Shown here piece after piece: positions 1 to 7,739 of a stretch of 17,742 bases of DNA. The translations under genes were made by a program, and so were the position numbers. The stretch lies in the NCBI GenBank assembly GCA_026770585.1, contig MU646366.1, positions 296,774 through 314,515 on the forward strand, in the 5' to 3' direction. Numbering within the stretch: the first letter of the stretch is position 1; the number at the start of each line of letters is the position of its first letter. The notes below the pieces were generated by a model, which searched no databases, was not told where the DNA came from, and worked only from the letters and a program-made list of their open reading frames with translations. The DNA comes from Baffinella frigidus. Taxonomy: Eukaryota > Cryptophyceae > Cryptomonadales > Baffinellaceae.

Positions 1-14
1 GGGGGGGGGGGGGG
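1..14. repeat. G homopolymer at window start
   Basis: Fourteen consecutive G bases. This may be genuine low-complexity sequence, or a contig-edge or sequencing artefact. Confidence 0.9.
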
Positions 15-800
15 CTGCACACACCACCCACGGTTAGTCGCCCAGCGTCAGAGCGTCCATTCATGAAATTGATGCATCGAATGCCCTACGATGACAACCT
101 CCAGGCTCCTGGAGCAGCTGCCGACGACAATTTGAACAGGGGGTGGGTGTTTCATGTTTCACCCAGGTTTCGCCCAGATGCCCTCTCTGTCAGGCTGCGA
201 CCCCCCCCCCCATGGGACTCAACAAACGCGCGAAATCCTGGCGGTGGGAGTGGTGAGGGAGGCCGTGGGGCGCACCTGGCAGCGCGAGCAGGTGCGTAGG
301 GGCTTCCCCTCTGCCGCGCCAGCCGCGGCCGCGGAACCGGCCCCCGGCTTCACCTCTGACGCGCCAGCCTGCGGCATCACATCAGCCGTCAGCCCTAGAG
401 AACCGCCGGCCCCTATCTTCAAGGAGAGCCAACGTCTCATGCACAGGGCCGCAGTGGGTTGGCCGTGGCTGAAACGAGTCAATGATAGGACAAGAACAGG
501 AGGACGGCGGGCAGGGGCGGCGGGAGAGTCGAGTCACCTCAGCCTCGGGCTTTGAGCCATGCACTTTCAGCGAGTCAATGTCCAACCCACCTCCCCCCGA
601 TCGCTTCTCGTTCGCCCCGGAACGAAGTCCTCCCAAAGGCATCCCAAACGGCATCCTCCCTGCAAGCAGGACCCTCAGCTATTGCTGGGAGGCGTCCCGG
701 TCCCTGCCGGGCTCTCCGCGTCTCTCGGGATCGCGGGCTCTCTACGTGTCGGAAGAGCAGCAGTCCTAACTACTCGTGCCTCGGAGATTCAAGGGGATCA
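15..800. other. GC-rich stretch, no gene supported
   Basis: Overlapping open frames run on both strands (the longest about 90-130 codons), as expected by chance in GC-rich DNA. None shows a recognisable domain, a convincing start context or a paired donor and acceptor. A C run lies at about 201-211. I see no repeat family member here. Confidence 0.6.
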
Positions 801-841
801 TCATCAGCCAATTCGTAAAGCACCAAGCGAAATAGAAAATA

Positions 842-963
842 GTTGGCAATGGAAAATGGGGAAATTGGAGCCATTTTGTGAACTTTTGAGAAATTTAGTA
901 CCATGAATTTCTCAAAAGTGGACAAAATGGCTCCAAATTTCCAATTTTCCCATTTTGGCCAAC
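842..963. repeat. Long imperfect foldback hairpin
   Basis: Left arm 842-895 and right arm 906-963 are near-perfect reverse complements around a 10-nt loop (896-905). The pairing runs from GTTGGC at the left edge to GGCCAAC at the right edge, with a few 1-bp differences and small bulges. The right edge directly adjoins a copy of the dispersed repeat family A. It could be a MITE-like element or a small-RNA precursor. I could not identify a clear target-site duplication. Confidence 0.75.
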
Positions 964-1066
964 AAATCAAAAATGCTTTCTCTGCAGATCCTTTCTACGG
1001 AAGGGCGTGGCGTTGGCATATGTTGGTAGAAATTAAAACCTTAAGGACCTAAAGGATCAACTTCTG
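964..1066 (+). repeat. Dispersed repeat family A, partial copy 1
   Basis: It contains the family landmarks in order: AAAAATGCTTTCTCTGCAG, then CCTTTCTACGGAAGGGCGTG, then a TATGTTGG motif, and the tail AAGGACCTAAAGG. The 5' half of the family is absent because the hairpin at 842-963 sits there. Confidence 0.8.
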
Positions 1067-1082
1067 CACAGCGCATATTAAT

Positions 1083-1197
1083 AGGAGAGCGAAACGCGAT
1101 CCGAAAGCAAACATGCTTTCTTTGCAGTCCTTTCTACGGAACGGCGTGTCGTTGGGGCTCGTATGTTGGGAGAAATTAAAACCTGAAGGACCTAAAT
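1083..1197 (+). repeat. Dispersed repeat family A, copy 2
   Basis: Same landmarks as copy 1, preceded by the more 5' family motif GAGCGAAACGCGATCCGAAAG. It ends in a tail like CCTGAAGGACCTAAA. Copies 1 and 2 are in direct orientation, about 120 bp apart. Confidence 0.8.
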
Positions 1198-1246
1198 AAC
1201 GTGTACGAACTTCATACTCCCTTGCACAGCGCTTTAACGAAAATAG

Positions 1247-1344
1247 CGATGAGCACATCAAGGACCTACGAGGCTTGTATGTATCCGATGATAAGCTCTT
1301 TCCGAAAGGAAAGCAAGGATACCCGATGAGCTCATCAAGGACCT
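1247..1344 (+). repeat. 21-bp direct repeat pair
   Basis: A 21-bp sequence beginning CGATGAGC and ending AAGGACCT occurs at 1247-1267 and 1324-1344 with a single A/T difference. It is linked to the tail region of repeat family A. Confidence 0.75.
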
Positions 1345-1366
1345 ATTGTCGGTCGATGCTTTAAAA

Positions 1367-1419
1367 AGTTTGTTGGCGAGTGGGAGCGGGATAGCACCGC
1401 TCCCACTCGCCAACAAACT
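1367..1419. repeat. Perfect 23-bp inverted repeat, 7-nt loop
   Basis: Arms 1367-1389 and 1397-1419 are exact reverse complements, and the loop is GATAGCA (1390-1396). The stem is GC-rich and there is no U run after it, so a bacterial-type terminator is not implied. It is probably a foldback or MITE-like remnant next to a family B repeat. Confidence 0.9.
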
Positions 1420-1424
1420 ATGAA

Positions 1425-1513
1425 AGTTCCGGTGTCATCGGATCAGTTCCGGTGTCCGCCTATGTTGGGAGCTCGAAGAACCTAAAGGGCCTAAAGCTCA
1501 TAAAGGACCTAAA
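1425..1513 (+). repeat. Dispersed repeat family B (short form), copy 1
   Basis: It contains AGTTCCGGTGTC twice (from 1425 and 1445), then CCGCCTATGTTGGGAGCTCG and AAAGGACCTAAAG-like tails. Family B shares its TATGTTGGGAG core and tail with family A and looks like a shortened derivative. Confidence 0.8.
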
Positions 1514-1985
1514 GCTCTTTTCGAAGGTGCTTTGGTGTGTTGGTGCTTTTATTTACGCTCACATCGAAGGCCACAACCCACCTCACTCTTGAGGATTTGG
1601 GAGTAATCTACGGATGAGCTCCCCGATCCTGCCCATTTAGGCTCGACCGAGCCCCCTTTTCCCCCTTTTGAAGCACCAAAAAACAAGGCATCAAGCCTGT
1701 GGAGCGACGTCGTCGATGGTCTCGTTCTTGTTCTGCCACGAGTGGCAGCGTGAGGTGATTATTGTGAGTGATTGGTCTCTAGTTTCCTCTGCGATGAGAC
1801 CAGAGGAGAGACGAGATTGTTTGACATTGGTTGTTGTGTTGAATTGATTGAAGAGGGCAAGCGAGCTCTGTCTGCCACAAGTGGCAGAGTGAGTGAAAGG
1901 CTGGCGTGGGTGTTGTAAGTGCAGTCCTTCTGGAGGCACGTCGGGGGGCAGTCATGGTCGATGGATAGTGTTGTGGGGCATTCGA
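1514..1985. other. Intergenic, two copies of a hyphenated palindrome
   Basis: No gene seen. The palindrome CTGCCAC-nn-GTGGCAG occurs at 1733-1748 and 1872-1887, in the same sequence context (TCTGCCAC..GTGGCAG..GTGAG). These could be protein-binding sites or remnants of a duplicated repeat. Confidence 0.6.
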
Positions 1986-2035
1986 GGCCCGGAAGGGCGT
2001 GGCGTTGGCGTATGTTGGGCGAAAGTAAAACCTAA
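1986..2035 (+). repeat. Repeat family A, left half of a copy split by the MITE
   Basis: It contains GGAAGGGCGTGGCGTTGGCG and TATGTTGGGCGAAAGTAAAA, then CCTAA, where the family continues as CCTAAAGGACC elsewhere. The right half resumes at 2651 with TAAAGGACCT, directly after the inserted element. Confidence 0.85.
2033..2035 (+). repeat. Target-site duplication TAA, left of MITE
   Basis: It pairs with TAA at 2651-2653. The unoccupied site reads CC-TAA-AGGACC in other copies of repeat family A. Confidence 0.8.
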
Positions 2036-2650
2036 GGCCGTTTCTTACGCTGGAATCGATCAAGGAAGAATAAGAGATTGTGATTGACTTTTGACTCAAA
2101 GTACCAGTACAAATTAACAGTCTACTGCTTGACTTCTTAATCTTACGAAAAGAGATTTTTGCGTTTCTTACGCTGAATGCGAGAAAGGAAGAATCAGCCC
2201 GAGGAAATTCCTGTTAGGTTGTGGACCTTTTCCAGAGAAAAAGGTCGATGGATCACAGGAACACATGACAGGATCGAGTTTTCACAAAAAGGAAAACCCC
2301 CGTGCCAACTTCTTTTCCCTCTTTTCATATCTTTTTGCACAGGTTATGGATCTTTTCAAGAGAAAAGGGTCGACAGATCGATAGGAACACATGACAAAGC
2401 GTTTACTTTATTCACAGAAATCCCTTCTTTTTGCACAGGTTAGGGTTTTGCTAAGTCCTCCGAACCAGAAAATCGGGGAAATAGAGGCCACTATGTTCCC
2501 GTTCCGAGACCGATTTTTAAGAAGGAGGAATAAGCTTTTCCCTTATTCTCCCTTTCTCGATCCGTAAGAAACGCCAATCCTCCGAAAAGGAGGTTTTGTG
2601 CTTTACAATCTCTTATTCGTCCTTTCTTGATTCCAGCGTAAGAAACGGCC
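2036..2650. mobile_element. MITE, Tourist / PIF-Harbinger-like, 615 bp
   Basis: Terminal inverted repeats of 45 bp at 2036-2080 and 2606-2650 match at about 41 positions. Both begin GGCCGTTTCTTACGCTGGAA read inward. The element is flanked by the direct duplication TAA (2033-2035 and 2651-2653). Removing the element plus one TAA restores an uninterrupted copy of repeat family A, which is strong evidence for insertion. TWA duplications and GGCC-type termini are typical of Tourist MITEs mobilised by PIF/Harbinger transposases. The interior has no credible transposase and is non-autonomous. A subterminal inverted pair (2161-2194 and 2545-2574) repeats the terminal GCGTTTCTTACG motif, and a roughly 62-bp segment is duplicated inside (about 2210-2271 and 2338-2399). 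The superfamily is inferred from termini and duplication only. Confidence 0.85.
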
Positions 2651-2826
2651 TAAAGGACCTACAGGACCAGAGAACCACCCTGTATCCCCTCTTTGCGAGC
2701 CTCTGCACTGGAGAGCGAAACGCGATCCGAAAGTAAAAATGCTTTCTCTGCAGATACATTCTACAGAACGGCGTGTCGTTGGGCTATGTTGGGCGAAATG
2801 ACAACCCAAAGGACCTAAAGGCACCC
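2651..2826 (+). repeat. Right TSD, rest of split copy, and family A copy 4
   Basis: It begins with the right-hand TAA target duplication and the tail TAAAGGACCT. A further copy follows, carrying ACCCTGTATCCCCTCTTTGC, AGCCTCTGCACTGGAGAGC, GCGATCCGAAAG, and the GTCGTTGGGCTATGTTGGG core, ending AAAGGACCTAAAGG. Confidence 0.8.
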
Positions 2827-2884
2827 CACAAGCTCCATAAGCTCCCGGGAATCTTGCTCCCTTTTGACTAAAGGACCTGACATC

Positions 2885-3160
2885 TGGGGCATCCGTGGTT
2901 GGAGCTCGTATACTTCAACCATGGGATACCATGAGCCTTATACAGGCTGACTTGGGTTCGGTGTGTGCGTGAGCATGGTAACCAATCGGTAAACCAGATT
3001 CACAAACCCCAGAGGAGCCACCCTGTATCCCCTCTTCACCAGCCTCTGCACTGGAGAGCTCAATGCGATCCGAAAGCAAAAATGCTTTCTCTGCAAATCC
3101 TTTCTACGGAAGAGCGTGTCGTTAGGCTATGTTGGGAGCATTTAACACCCAAAGGACCTA
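2885..3160 (+). repeat. Repeat family A, full-length copy 5
   Basis: A long form of about 275 bp. Starting motifs are a GCATCCGTGG-type sequence, ACCATGGGATACCATGAGCC and GGCTGACTTGGGTTCGGTGT. It then shows the CCCTGTATCCCCTCTTCAC and CTCTGCACTGGAGAGC block, the GATCCGAAAGCAAAAATGC hairpin motif, and the AAAGGACCTAAAGG tail. Open frames inside follow the repeat and are not supported as genes. Confidence 0.85.
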
Positions 3161-3242
3161 AAGGCGATGATCTTTGGTGTCTGGCTGATCTCACCTCACA
3201 CCCCCACACAACTTATCTCACCTTTTGGGATCGTGTTTCCTA

Positions 3243-3515
3243 TGGGGTATCCGTGGCTGAAGCTCTTATGCTCCAACCATGGGATACTATGAACCTCATA
3301 ACGGCTGACTTGGGTTCGGCGTGTGTGCGAGCCTGTACCTTGTTGGTCTAACTCAAACACCCCAAGGGGACCACCCTCTATCCCCTCTTCACGAGCCTCT
3401 GCAACGGAGAGCACAATGCGATCCGAAAGCAAAAATGCCTTTTCTGCAGATATTTTCTACGGAAAGGCGCGTCGTTGGGCTATGTTGGGACCTTTTAACA
3501 CCTAAAGGACCTAAA
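3243..3515 (+). repeat. Repeat family A, full-length copy 6
   Basis: It is colinear with the copy at 2885-3160 over its whole length. It shares ACCATGGGATACTATGAACC, GGCTGACTTGGGTTCGGCGT, CCCTCTATCCCCTCTTCACG, AATGCGATCCGAAAGCAAAA and the AAAGGACCTAAAGG end. The two copies are about 85 bp apart in direct orientation. Confidence 0.85.
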
Positions 3516-3544
3516 GGATAAGGATAGGGGATATTTGCATCGGG

Positions 3545-4015
3545 GGGGCTGCATGTGATCCAAAAGGAAGCATCGCTTTTCTGCAGAACAAGTTCCGGTG
3601 TCCGCCTATGTTGGGAGCTCGAACAATCCAAACGGCATAAAGGATAAGTTCCGGTGTCCGCCTATGTTGGGAGCTCAAAGAATCTAAAGGACCTAAAGGT
3701 TCAAGCACCAAGCACCAAAGCACCAAAGGAATCATGGCCTTTCTACAGAACAAGTTCCGGTGTCCGCCTATGTTGAACCTAAAGGACCTAAAGAATCTGG
3801 GGGGGCTGATGTGATCCGAAAGGAAGCATGGCTTTTCTGCAGAACCAGTTCCGGTGTCCGCCTATGCTGGGAGCTCGAAGAATCCAAAGGACCTAAAGAA
3901 TCTGGGGGGCCTGATGTGATCCGAAATGAAGCATGGCTTTTCTGCAAATAAGTTCCAGTGTCCGCCTATGTTAAGAGCTCGAAGAATCCAAAGGACCTAA
4001 AGCAACTTGGCTGAC
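3545..4015 (+). repeat. Tandem array of repeat family B
   Basis: Five repeats of AGTTCCGGTGTCCGCCTATG or a close variant start near 3590, 3648, 3753, 3846 and 3950. Each is followed by a GAGCTCGAAGAATC-like stretch and an AAAGGACCTAAAG-like tail. Several are preceded by GATGTGATCCGAAAGGAAGC and TTTCTGCAGAAC. The larger period is about 100-110 bp. Open frames here only mirror the repeat. Confidence 0.85.
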
Positions 4016-4099
4016 TTCGCCCTGGATAAGTTGACTTGAGGAATTCCAAAAGTCAATTCAAGAAGAAATATTTTCCCAGAAAAACAATGGCTTAAAGCA

Positions 4100-4185
4100 C
4101 CACATTTGTATGGCTTTTCTGCAGAACCAGTTCCGGAGTCCGCCTATGTCGGGAGCTCGAAAAACCTCAAGGACCTTAAGGTACC
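4100..4185 (+). repeat. Repeat family B, detached copy
   Basis: It contains GGCTTTTCTGCAGAACCAG, a variant AGTTCCGGAGTCCGCCTATG, GGGAGCTCGAAAAACC and an AAGGACCTTAAGG tail. It is separated from the array by about 90 bp of unrelated sequence. Confidence 0.75.
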
Positions 4186-4309
4186 TACTGAACCCGGGCT
4201 ACTATTTGCTCCTTATCAAGATCTCGACCATGCGGGGAGTACAGAGGAACTAAAAGACCTCAAAAATCGAAAACTGACCATGTAACGAAAGATTTGGCCT
4301 CAATCAATT

Positions 4310-4560
4310 CAACTATGGGATACCATGAGCCTTGTTCAGGCTGACTTGGGTTCGTGACAGTTCGGTGTGTGTATGAGCGCGTTCCTCTTTGGGATGACTC
4401 AAGCGCTCCAAGAGAACCACTTTTGATCTTCTCTTCACGAGCCTCTGCACTGGAGAGCTAAATGCGATACGAAAGCAAAAATCATTTTCCTGCAGATCCT
4501 TTCTACGGAAGGTCGTGTCGTTGGGCTATGTTGGGAGCATTTAAAACCTAACTGAATTAA
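4310..4560 (+). repeat. Repeat family A, copy 7 with small internal insertion
   Basis: It follows the long form (AACTATGGGATACCATGAGC, GGCTGACTTGGGTTCG, GAGCCTCTGCACTGGAGAGC, TTTCTACGGAAGG, GTCGTTGGGCTATGTTGGG). It carries an additional GTGACAGTTCG after the TGGGTTCG motif, and its tail is degenerate. Confidence 0.8.
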
Positions 4561-4655
4561 AATGCCACGGAAATGACCTCCCCCCCTCCACACTGAGGGC
4601 TACAAAGGGATTTTCGGGCAATGAATGCCCGAGTTTCTGGTACTTTTCCCGCAGC

Positions 4656-4749
4656 AACCCCCCTATGACCCTACGGGTTTCCTACCGTAGGGTCCTAGGT
4701 CTTATCGCGTATGGGTTATTTAAAATCCCTTTTGAAGTCCGCTGTGTGG
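4656..4749 (-). repeat. Inverted dispersed repeat D, minus copy, with hairpin
   Basis: The reverse complement aligns over about 93 bp, at roughly 85% by eye, with 16907-16999 on +. Shared landmarks are CACACAGCGGACTTC, AAGGGATTTT, GCGATAAGACC and CATAGGGGGGTT. It contains a hairpin: GACCCTACGG (4667-4676) pairs with CCGTAGGGTC (4685-4694) around an 8-nt loop. Confidence 0.8.
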
Positions 4750-4894
4750 GGTGTGAAGCGGTCATATTTATCACCTTTTAATTAACTCACCGTTTTCCCT
4801 CTCCGACAATTCCCATGCGAATGGACGTTTGAACAGTGAGAAATACGCACAAGTCAACTCCAGCTTGGCCAACTCCAGCGTCAGGAAGGGGGGG

Positions 4895-5020
4895 GGGGTC
4901 CTTTAAGTCCTTGAGGTTTCGATCCTTGAGGTTTTGAATGCTCCCAACATAGCCCAACGACACGCCCATCCGTGAAAAGGATCTGCAGAGATAGCATTTT
5001 TCAGACGCCGCGTAGTCCTT
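4895..5020 (-). repeat. Repeat family A, inverted copy 8
   Basis: On the minus strand it reads AAAAATGCTATCTCTGCAG, then CACGGATGGGCGTGTCGTTG, GGCTATGTTGGGAGCATTC, and an AAACCTCAAGGATCGAAACC-like tail. It is the only clearly inverted member. A G run of 10 (about 4889-4898) adjoins its tail. Confidence 0.75.
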
Positions 5021-5168
5021 TAGTGTTTGAACCGTTGGATACATGATACGTAACCTGAGAAAACACTGACTCCAGCGTTTCACCAGCCACAAGTCAACTC
5101 TAGCATTCCACCAGCCACCAAGAGAACTAAATCGTGGTGGGTTCAGGGTTTAGAATTTACAGGGATAT
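5021..5168. other. Short intergenic stretch with direct repeats
   Basis: It contains repeats of an ACTCCAGC / CACCAGCCAC motif (about 5069-5119). A single GTTCAGGGTTTAG telomere-like motif sits near 5139-5152. No gene seen. Confidence 0.5.
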
Positions 5169-5380
5169 CTAGGTTGCAAAAATCCAGAACTTAAGAACCC
5201 TCATCTGATTTGGGGCATGCGTTTTCTTGATTTTGTAACAGACGCGTTCGTCAACCCGCACGTACACCGGCCGAGACTCGACCACAAAAATCTCCGTTTC
5301 GGGTGCAAGAACTCTGGGGATCGACCATAGGATCGACGGGCTGGGCGGGCTGGGTCTTGCCCGTATCGACCGCCAGTCTA
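5169..5380 (-). CDS. Candidate minus-strand exon or gene fragment
   Basis: An open stretch on the minus strand, ending in a stop at 5169-5171, encodes an unusually protein-like segment. It contains LAPETEIFVVESRPVYV and VDERVCYKIKKTHAPNQ, then KFWIFAT and stop. Composition is mixed charged and hydrophobic, unlike the Arg/Pro/Gly-rich chance frames nearby. The frame remains open upstream to about 5513, through the 100-bp block at 5408-5507. No ATG opens this frame, so it would be a terminal exon with its 5' part elsewhere; an acceptor-like GATCCCCAG precedes the RVLAPE segment. I do not recognise a family. It may be a pseudogene fragment. Confidence 0.3.
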
Positions 5381-5407
5381 TCGCCAAGTATCCCACCCTG
5401 AGGTGTG

Positions 5408-5507
5408 TAGAGCCCCTATCCCCGCCCAAGCTCGCCTCCGCGGTGGAGCACTTGCGGCGCCCCAGAAGCGGCTGGCTCGCTTCGAATCCACTGTTGTGAA
5501 TTGTCTG
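5408..5507. repeat. 100-bp dispersed block E1, copy 1
   Basis: It is identical to 7933-8032 except for one base (5496 G versus 8021 T) and in the same orientation. It begins TAGAGCCCCTATCCCCGCCC and ends TGAATTGTCTG. Near-identity against heavily diverged surroundings points to recent duplication or strong constraint. A TTCGAATCC motif resembles a Pol III B box, but the flanks do not form a tRNA T stem. Confidence 0.95.
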
Positions 5508-5538
5508 GGGCAAGTCTCGAATCCATCCCCCCTACAAG

Positions 5539-5802
5539 GTAAGTCGACAGAGGTTAAAGCGTGTGTGTTGTCTCTCATGTCTCCAACCACAGCTGGTCCC
5601 AGGGAAGCTGTCTCGGGCGCCCGATGCAAGGGCGGATCCCTTAAGGGTGTCACCGCCGCCGTGGGGAATTGTTGTCTCGGGAGGGGTGGATGTCCTTGAA
5701 TCGGCCCCAACGCAAAACGTCGCCAGATGCTCGTTTCTGACCGCCACAAGCCCCTGCGGCTCACCGTGGGCGGACGCTGACCCGCGCCCCCCCTCTCGGC
5801 AG
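5539..5802 (+). other. Candidate GT-AG intron
   Basis: A perfect donor, ACAAG|GTAAGT, lies at 5539, and a good pyrimidine-tract acceptor, CCCCCCCTCTCGGCAG, ends at 5802. Joining them in the frame that reads through the 100-bp block gives an open run of about 37 further codons to a TAG near 5914, ending ...ERACIFCG. No ATG start is visible in the upstream frame and the product is not recognised. The splice sites are better than the coding evidence. Confidence 0.25.
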
Positions 5803-5983
5803 GCCTCCGGGGGGTGTGTGATGCCGGGGAAGCGTGGGAAAGGCGGCAAGGGCGACCGCACCGTGGACGCGCGCACAGCAGCGGGGAGCGGGCTTGCATC
5901 TTCTGTGGCTAGGCGGTGCTCACCGACAACGGCTACCCTCTTCCTGGGCAGTTCGAGGTAGCTTCCTCCCTACCCCGAGGCAA

Positions 5984-6535
5984 CTTTAGGGCTTAGGGTT
6001 CAGGGTTTAGGTTTTCGGGTTCAGGGTTGAGGGCTTAGGCTTTTCGGGTTCAGGGTTGAGGGCTTAGGCGGTTTAGTGTTCAGAGTTTAGGGTCAAGGGT
6101 TTAGGGTTTAGGGTTTAGGGTTTAGGGTTTAGGGTTTAGGGTTTAGGGTGTGGGGTTTAGGGATAGGGTGTAGGGTTAGGGTTTAGGGTTGAGGGTTGAT
6201 GGTTCAGAGATTATGGTGTCAAGGTTGAGGGTTGAGGGTTGAGGGTTGAGGTTTGAGGGTTGAGGGTTGAGGATTTATTTTTCAGTGTTTAGGTTTCAGG
6301 GTTCAGGTTCTATGGTGTAGGGTTGAGGGTTTAGATTTCAGGTTTTAAGGTTTAGGTTCTAGGGTTTAGGGTTTGGGTTTCAGGGTTCAGGGTTCAGGGT
6401 TCAGAGTTCAGGGCTTAGGGTTTAAGGTTTGGAGTTTAGGGTTTAGGGTTAAGGGTTTAGTGTTTAGGGTTCAGGGTTCAGGGTTAAGGGTTAAGGTTTG
6501 AGGGTTTAGGGTTTAGGGTCTAGGGTTGAGGGGTT
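5984..6535 (+). repeat. Interstitial telomeric tract, TTTAGGG type, degenerate
   Basis: About 550 bp of TTTAGGG and variants (TTCAGGG, TTGAGGG, TTAAGGG), with a perfect core around 6095-6150. The G-rich strand is +. Variant units cluster: TTGAGGG dominates 6186-6270 and TTCAGGG dominates 6370-6410, as expected from local expansion of variant repeats. Confidence 0.95.
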
Positions 6536-7041
6536 TAAGTTTCACTCCCCCCCCCCATTGTATGCATGCCCAGTGGATATTCATTTACCGCAGGGAACTT
6601 GGATCCAAAAATGGGATTGGGTTGACCAAACTTCTTTGAAACATAGTTAGAGGTCCTACTGGAGGTAAAATCACGTGAAAAATGCAGAAATGGGTTCAAA
6701 AATGTCCAGGGCCACTTTATAGACGAGCTTCTTCGGAGTTGTTTACTTGTGTGGGGGCGTATGCGGCACATGAACTCCATTTATCAAAATTGTAATGAAA
6801 TGAGTGCCTTGCCGCAGTGGCGTGACGATAACAATTGCTGGCCATGGTCAGGGGCACTAATTGACTCGATCGCAAGACCAACACACATAGACTGCAGGAC
6901 CAAAATCTGCTGTAAGTGGCAACAGTTCTGTGGTTCTGTGTAGGTGGTTCGAAGAATTCAATGATGTTGCACGGAATCCTGTACCAAACCGTCTGTGCGC
7001 TCCGCCGTCCTTACGTGTTCCCTTCTGGCGCGCGAGAGCGG
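6536..7041. other. Unassigned intergenic DNA
   Basis: A C run lies at 6546-6556. A minus-strand open frame of 81 codons (6535-6780) contains a Trp/Phe/Pro-rich stretch (KWPWTFLNPFLHFSRDF). It has no recognised domain and I do not call it a gene. Confidence 0.5.
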
Positions 7042-7105
7042 TAGTTGAGCTCTAGTTGAGCGCTAGTTGAGCTCTCTTCAAGAGCGCTAGTTGAGCTCTC
7101 TTCAA
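7042..7105 (+). repeat. Tandem minisatellite, 11- and 24-bp units
   Basis: An exact 24-bp duplication lies at 7058-7081 and 7082-7105, starting GAGCGCTAGTTGAGC. It is preceded by shorter TAGTTGAGCTC units from 7042. The units contain AGCGCT and GAGCTC palindromes. Confidence 0.9.
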
Positions 7106-7281
7106 TGCAACACCCTGGACTATGGCAGTGTCTGGTACCGTACGATGCAGTGAGAATCACACAGGAACATGTTACACCAAAAGACGCGCCGCGAAAAGTT
7201 GGTCAATACTCTACAGATCAGAACCCTCCTCCGCTCAACTTCATCCAATTAGGTATCGCGCCGAAGAAAACACTAATTTAA

Positions 7282-7710
7282 TTAATTGGCCCGACTTAAT
7301 TGGATGCCACAGCCACCCGAAGGTCGAAAATAAAACGAAACCGGTTTTAGGTGGGTTCTAGCAAGGGATCTCTCCGGAGGGAGAGCAGACGACAACCAGC
7401 CCAGAACGGCGGTGCCAACCGGCTGAATCGTCAAGACAGGCTGGAGAGGGTTCATAACAAGCGCACACAGCCATTGGAATAGCTCTTCCACGCGACTTGC
7501 CGCCCTACCCCGCCTCCCTCGCTGCTGTAGCTTGGGGGGTTTGAGGAAGGGGAGAACAGATGCCAAGCAGCCCTGACCGGTGGTACCGATCGGCCCACTG
7601 GCCACGACAAGATGGAGAGGGGTCATGGAAGGCAGTTGGGACAGCTCCTCCCGATGCCCCGCCGCCCTGCCGCCCTCCAGGGCTGTCTTCCTTTCCTTGC
7701 GGACCTGGTA
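7282..7710 (-). pseudogene. Minus-strand open segment with duplicated peptide
   Basis: The minus strand is open from about 7710 to a stop at 7282. Two segments of roughly 50-57 residues are homologous to each other. The first (7561-7680) carries RAAGHREELSQLPSMTPLHL and GPIGTTGQGCLASVLPF. The second (7370-7500) carries RAASRVEELFQWL, MNPLQPVLTIQPVGTAVLG and WLSSALPP. The DNA copies are more diverged than the shared peptide pattern suggests, which hints at past coding constraint. The frame begins without a credible ATG, so this is at most an exon or a decayed gene. No family recognised. An alternative is a non-coding tandem duplication of GC-rich DNA that happens to stay open. Confidence 0.3.
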
Positions 7711-7739
7711 CTAAACAGGCTCCAGGCTGCAGAGGGATC

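Noticed and set aside
2177-2443. 88-codon open frame inside the MITE
   Set aside because: It spans the element's internal duplication, does not begin with a supported ATG, and has no transposase-like features.
3001-3521. Open frames of 60-128 codons in repeat family A
   Set aside because: They follow the repeat copies without frame conservation between copies and have no ATG or splice support.
4667-4694. Hairpin as an intrinsic terminator
   Set aside because: No U tract follows, the setting is eukaryotic, and the hairpin belongs to dispersed repeat D.
5408-5507. tRNA or tRNA-derived SINE suggested by TTCGAATCC
   Set aside because: The bases around the loop do not form a T stem, no good A box is seen at the right distance, and there is no 3' A-rich or T-run end.
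5378-5961. Overlapping open frames of 114-173 codons on both strands
   Set aside because: Arg/Pro/Gly-rich composition on both strands of GC-rich DNA, no shared domain and no start context. Only the splice-site pair is noted.
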